From assembly GCA_002702065.1 (NCBI GenBank), contig NZXX01000002.1, positions 62,001 through 126,000 of the forward strand: a stretch of 64,000 bases of DNA. Reading direction: 5' to 3'. The stretch's first letter is position 1. Every line of letters starts with the position of its first letter. The translations under genes and the position numbers were made by a program. The notes beneath the pieces were generated by a model. It was given only the letters and a program-made list of their open reading frames with translations. It searched no databases and was not told the origin of the DNA. This document shows, in pieces, positions 62,690 to 64,000 of this stretch. Source of the stretch: Anaerolineaceae bacterium (GTDB taxonomy: Bacteria; Chloroflexota; Anaerolineae; Aggregatilineales; Phototrophicaceae).

Positions 62690-63589
62690 ATGGCAGAAGG
62701 TGCAGTGACTCAAATGAACGCGATCACCCAGGCCGAACCGGCTTCACGCGGGTTGTGGCGCGACATCGCCAGCCGTTTTTTGCGACACCGGGTCGGCATG
62801 TTCGGCGCGTCGCTGGTGCTGATCCTGCTGATTATGGCGCTGTTTGGCCCGCTGCTGGCCCCCTACCAACCCAATCAGATGGAATTCACCGCGGCGTTTG
62901 CCCCGCCGTCGCTGGCGCATCCGATGGGCGCGGACGACTTTGGCCGTGACATCCTGAGCCGTATTCTGTACGGCGCGCGTGTGTCGCTGCTGGTCGGCGT
63001 CATTTCGGTGACGATTGCGGCGACAGTTGGCACGACCCTGGGCATGATCGCCGGTTATGGCAAGCGTCTGCCGGATGAAATCATCATGCGGTCGATGGAT
63101 GTGCTGTTCGCGTTTCCTACCATTTTGCTGGCGATTGCCATCATGGCGATTCTGGGGCGTGGCGTCACCAATGCCATGATCGCGATTGGCATTGTGTATA
63201 TTCCCATCTTCGCGCGCATCGCACGCGGTGCGGTGCTGTCCATCAAGAACAATGAATTTGTTCAGGCGGCGCGGGCGCTGGGTGCGGGGGACAGCCATAT
63301 CCTGCGGGTTCATATTTTCCCCAATATTCTGGCACCACTCATCGTCGAAACCTCGCTGAGCCTGTCGTTTGCCATCCTCGCCGAAGCGGCGCTCAGTTTC
63401 TTTGGGCTGGGCACCCAGCCACCCGACCCAAGCTGGGGGCGGATGCTGTCTGAAGGGCGGCAGTTCTTCCAGCAATCGATCTGGCTGGGCATCTTCCCCG
63501 GTCTGGCGATCATGCTGACGGTGATGGGCTTTAACTTTCTGGGGGATGGCCTGCGCGACGTGCTCGACCCGCGCACCCGACGCGACTAA
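62690..63589 (+). CDS. ABC transporter permease, DppC type
   Basis: The product is 299 residues. It has a first segment (MFGASLVLILLIMALFGPLLAPY), the motif HPMGADDFGRDILSRILYGARVS and the EAA loop FVQAARALGAGDSHILRVHIFPN. The final GDGLRDVLDPRTR is also standard. AGGAGCG lies before the ATG, 9 bases after the DppB stop. The matching ATPases (DppD/DppF type) are not in the window. Confidence 0.93.
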   Translation: MAEGAVTQMNAITQAEPASRGLWRDIASRFLRHRVGMFGASLVLILLIMALFGPLLAPYQPNQMEFTAAFAPPSLAHPMGADDFGRDILSRILYGARVSLLVGVISVTIAATVGTTLGMIAGYGKRLPDEIIMRSMDVLFAFPTILLAIAIMAILGRGVTNAMIAIGIVYIPIFARIARGAVLSIKNNEFVQAARALGAGDSHILRVHIFPNILAPLIVETSLSLSFAILAEAALSFFGLGTQPPDPSWGRMLSEGRQFFQQSIWLGIFPGLAIMLTVMGFNFLGDGLRDVLDPRTRRD

Positions 63590-63616
63590 CTGGTCATACT
63601 CGGTCGGGTGGCCCTG

Positions 63617-63625
63617 TGCTAGAAT
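63617..63625 (+). promoter_or_regulatory. extended -10 box before the MFS gene
   Basis: TGC followed by TAGAAT (63620-63625) lies 36 bases before the ATG at 63662; no strong -35 is seen. The same TGC-plus-TATACT form occurs at 35140 and 55780 (minus). Confidence 0.5.
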
Positions 63626-63661
63626 CAACACAGCTTGCACAGTTCAAAGGCCCCCAACTTC

Positions 63662-64000
63662 ATGCCCCAGGTTTCGCACAATAAAAAACTACTTGCCATT
63701 GGTTTCTTCGGCTTTGTCGCGGTCGGGATGCCTGCCGCTGCGCTCGGCGTGGCGTGGGCGTCGATGCAGGAGACGTTCGGCGTGGCGCTGGACTCGATTG
63801 GTATCTTGCTGACGGCGGTGACGATCGGGCGGCTGGTGATGAGCGTCTACAGCGGGCGCGTCATCGGCGCGATGGGGCTGGGCAATTATATGACCGTCGG
63901 CAGTGTGGTGATGCTGGCGGGTTTGCTGGGCTATGCGCTGACCCCTAGCTGGCCGGTGCTGGTGCTGTCGGCGCTGGTGTTTGGCTTTGGCGTCACGGCC
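63662..64000 (+). CDS. MFS transporter, N-terminal part (cut by the window end)
   Basis: The first 113 residues are visible. They contain at least three membrane segments (AIGFFGFVAVGMPAAALGVAW first), with a basic loop TIGRLVMSVYSGRVIG between segments 2 and 3, as in the major facilitator superfamily. The rest lies outside the window, so the substrate cannot be guessed. It has its own -10 box and is probably not part of the ABC unit. Confidence 0.8.
   Translation, partial: MPQVSHNKKLLAIGFFGFVAVGMPAAALGVAWASMQETFGVALDSIGILLTAVTIGRLVMSVYSGRVIGAMGLGNYMTVGSVVMLAGLLGYALTPSWPVLVLSALVFGFGVTA

Noticed and set aside
1..64000. CRISPR arrays, tRNA and rRNA genes
   Set aside because: No run of evenly spaced direct repeats and no tRNA T-arm or rRNA signature was seen on either strand.

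Overview
The window is a gene-dense, GC-rich stretch of bacterial chromosome. No rRNA, tRNA, CRISPR array, transposase or phage gene was seen. The gene set suggests a member of Chloroflexota, most likely class Anaerolineae. The reasons are a minus-strand gene set containing a MutL/GlmL-like protein, a DUF6754-like membrane protein and SH3b proteins; secreted proteins with Thr/Pro/Ala-rich linkers; an LPDTG-ended surface protein; recX beside RNase Y; and many family-5 and ABC-2 transporters. The taxon is inferred from gene content, not from a marker gene.

Left part (1-20 kb). The window opens in the end of gatA. It is followed by a P-loop protein, a small helical protein, an enolase-superfamily epimerase/cycloisomerase, glutamate dehydrogenase and a two-halved CbiX-like protein. 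At 6.6 kb a near-consensus sigma70 promoter carries a perfect LexA-type palindrome in its spacer. It drives an alpha/alpha-toroid protein and a radical-SAM protein of the putative DNA-repair type, which has a helix-hairpin-helix region and a C-terminal QLSLF beta-clamp motif. Then come secreted proteins, an SDR, an OmpA/metzincin protein, an Asp/Glu racemase, an aldehyde-dehydrogenase homologue without its catalytic cysteine, an agmatine-deiminase-type protein and a DUF692-like (MNIO) TIM barrel.

Middle part (20-40 kb). Nearly all genes from 20.3 to 28.5 kb look like uronide or pectic-oligosaccharide catabolism: GntR regulator, GH88 hydrolase, KduD-like SDR, old-yellow-enzyme-like oxidoreductase, aldo/keto reductase, oligogalacturonate-lyase-type propeller and DUF6807 protein. 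A receiver with Asn in place of the phosphoacceptor Asp, a membrane PAS chemoreceptor, exonuclease III, an M14 carboxypeptidase, a GNAT and a PhyH dioxygenase follow. Upstream of recX-rny lies a 461-bp gene-free region with an extended -10 promoter, several strong hairpins and a rho-independent terminator. It is either a ~330-nt structured RNA gene or a long attenuator leader. A phosphatase, RpiB and an orphan BMP-type binding protein end this part.

Right part (40-64 kb). Most genes read leftward: a DUF3352 protein, an ABC-2 exporter with two paralogous permeases, an alpha/beta hydrolase, an acidic membrane protein with an LPDTG signal, and a tightly packed seven-gene set (55764 down to 46603). 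That set includes a 1291-residue protein with about 15 Trp motifs and seven FFASMG-like repeats in its cytoplasmic half. The window closes with a LacI-controlled sugar locus: GH4 glycosidase, beta-propeller lyase-like protein and LacI regulator reading left; family-5 binding protein and two permeases reading right; then the start of an MFS transporter.

Three kinds of dispersed palindromic intergenic repeat recur. These are CCTC-rich elements centred on GAATTC, GGGCGCA hairpins, and a CGCAAAGACGCGAAG inverted pair.
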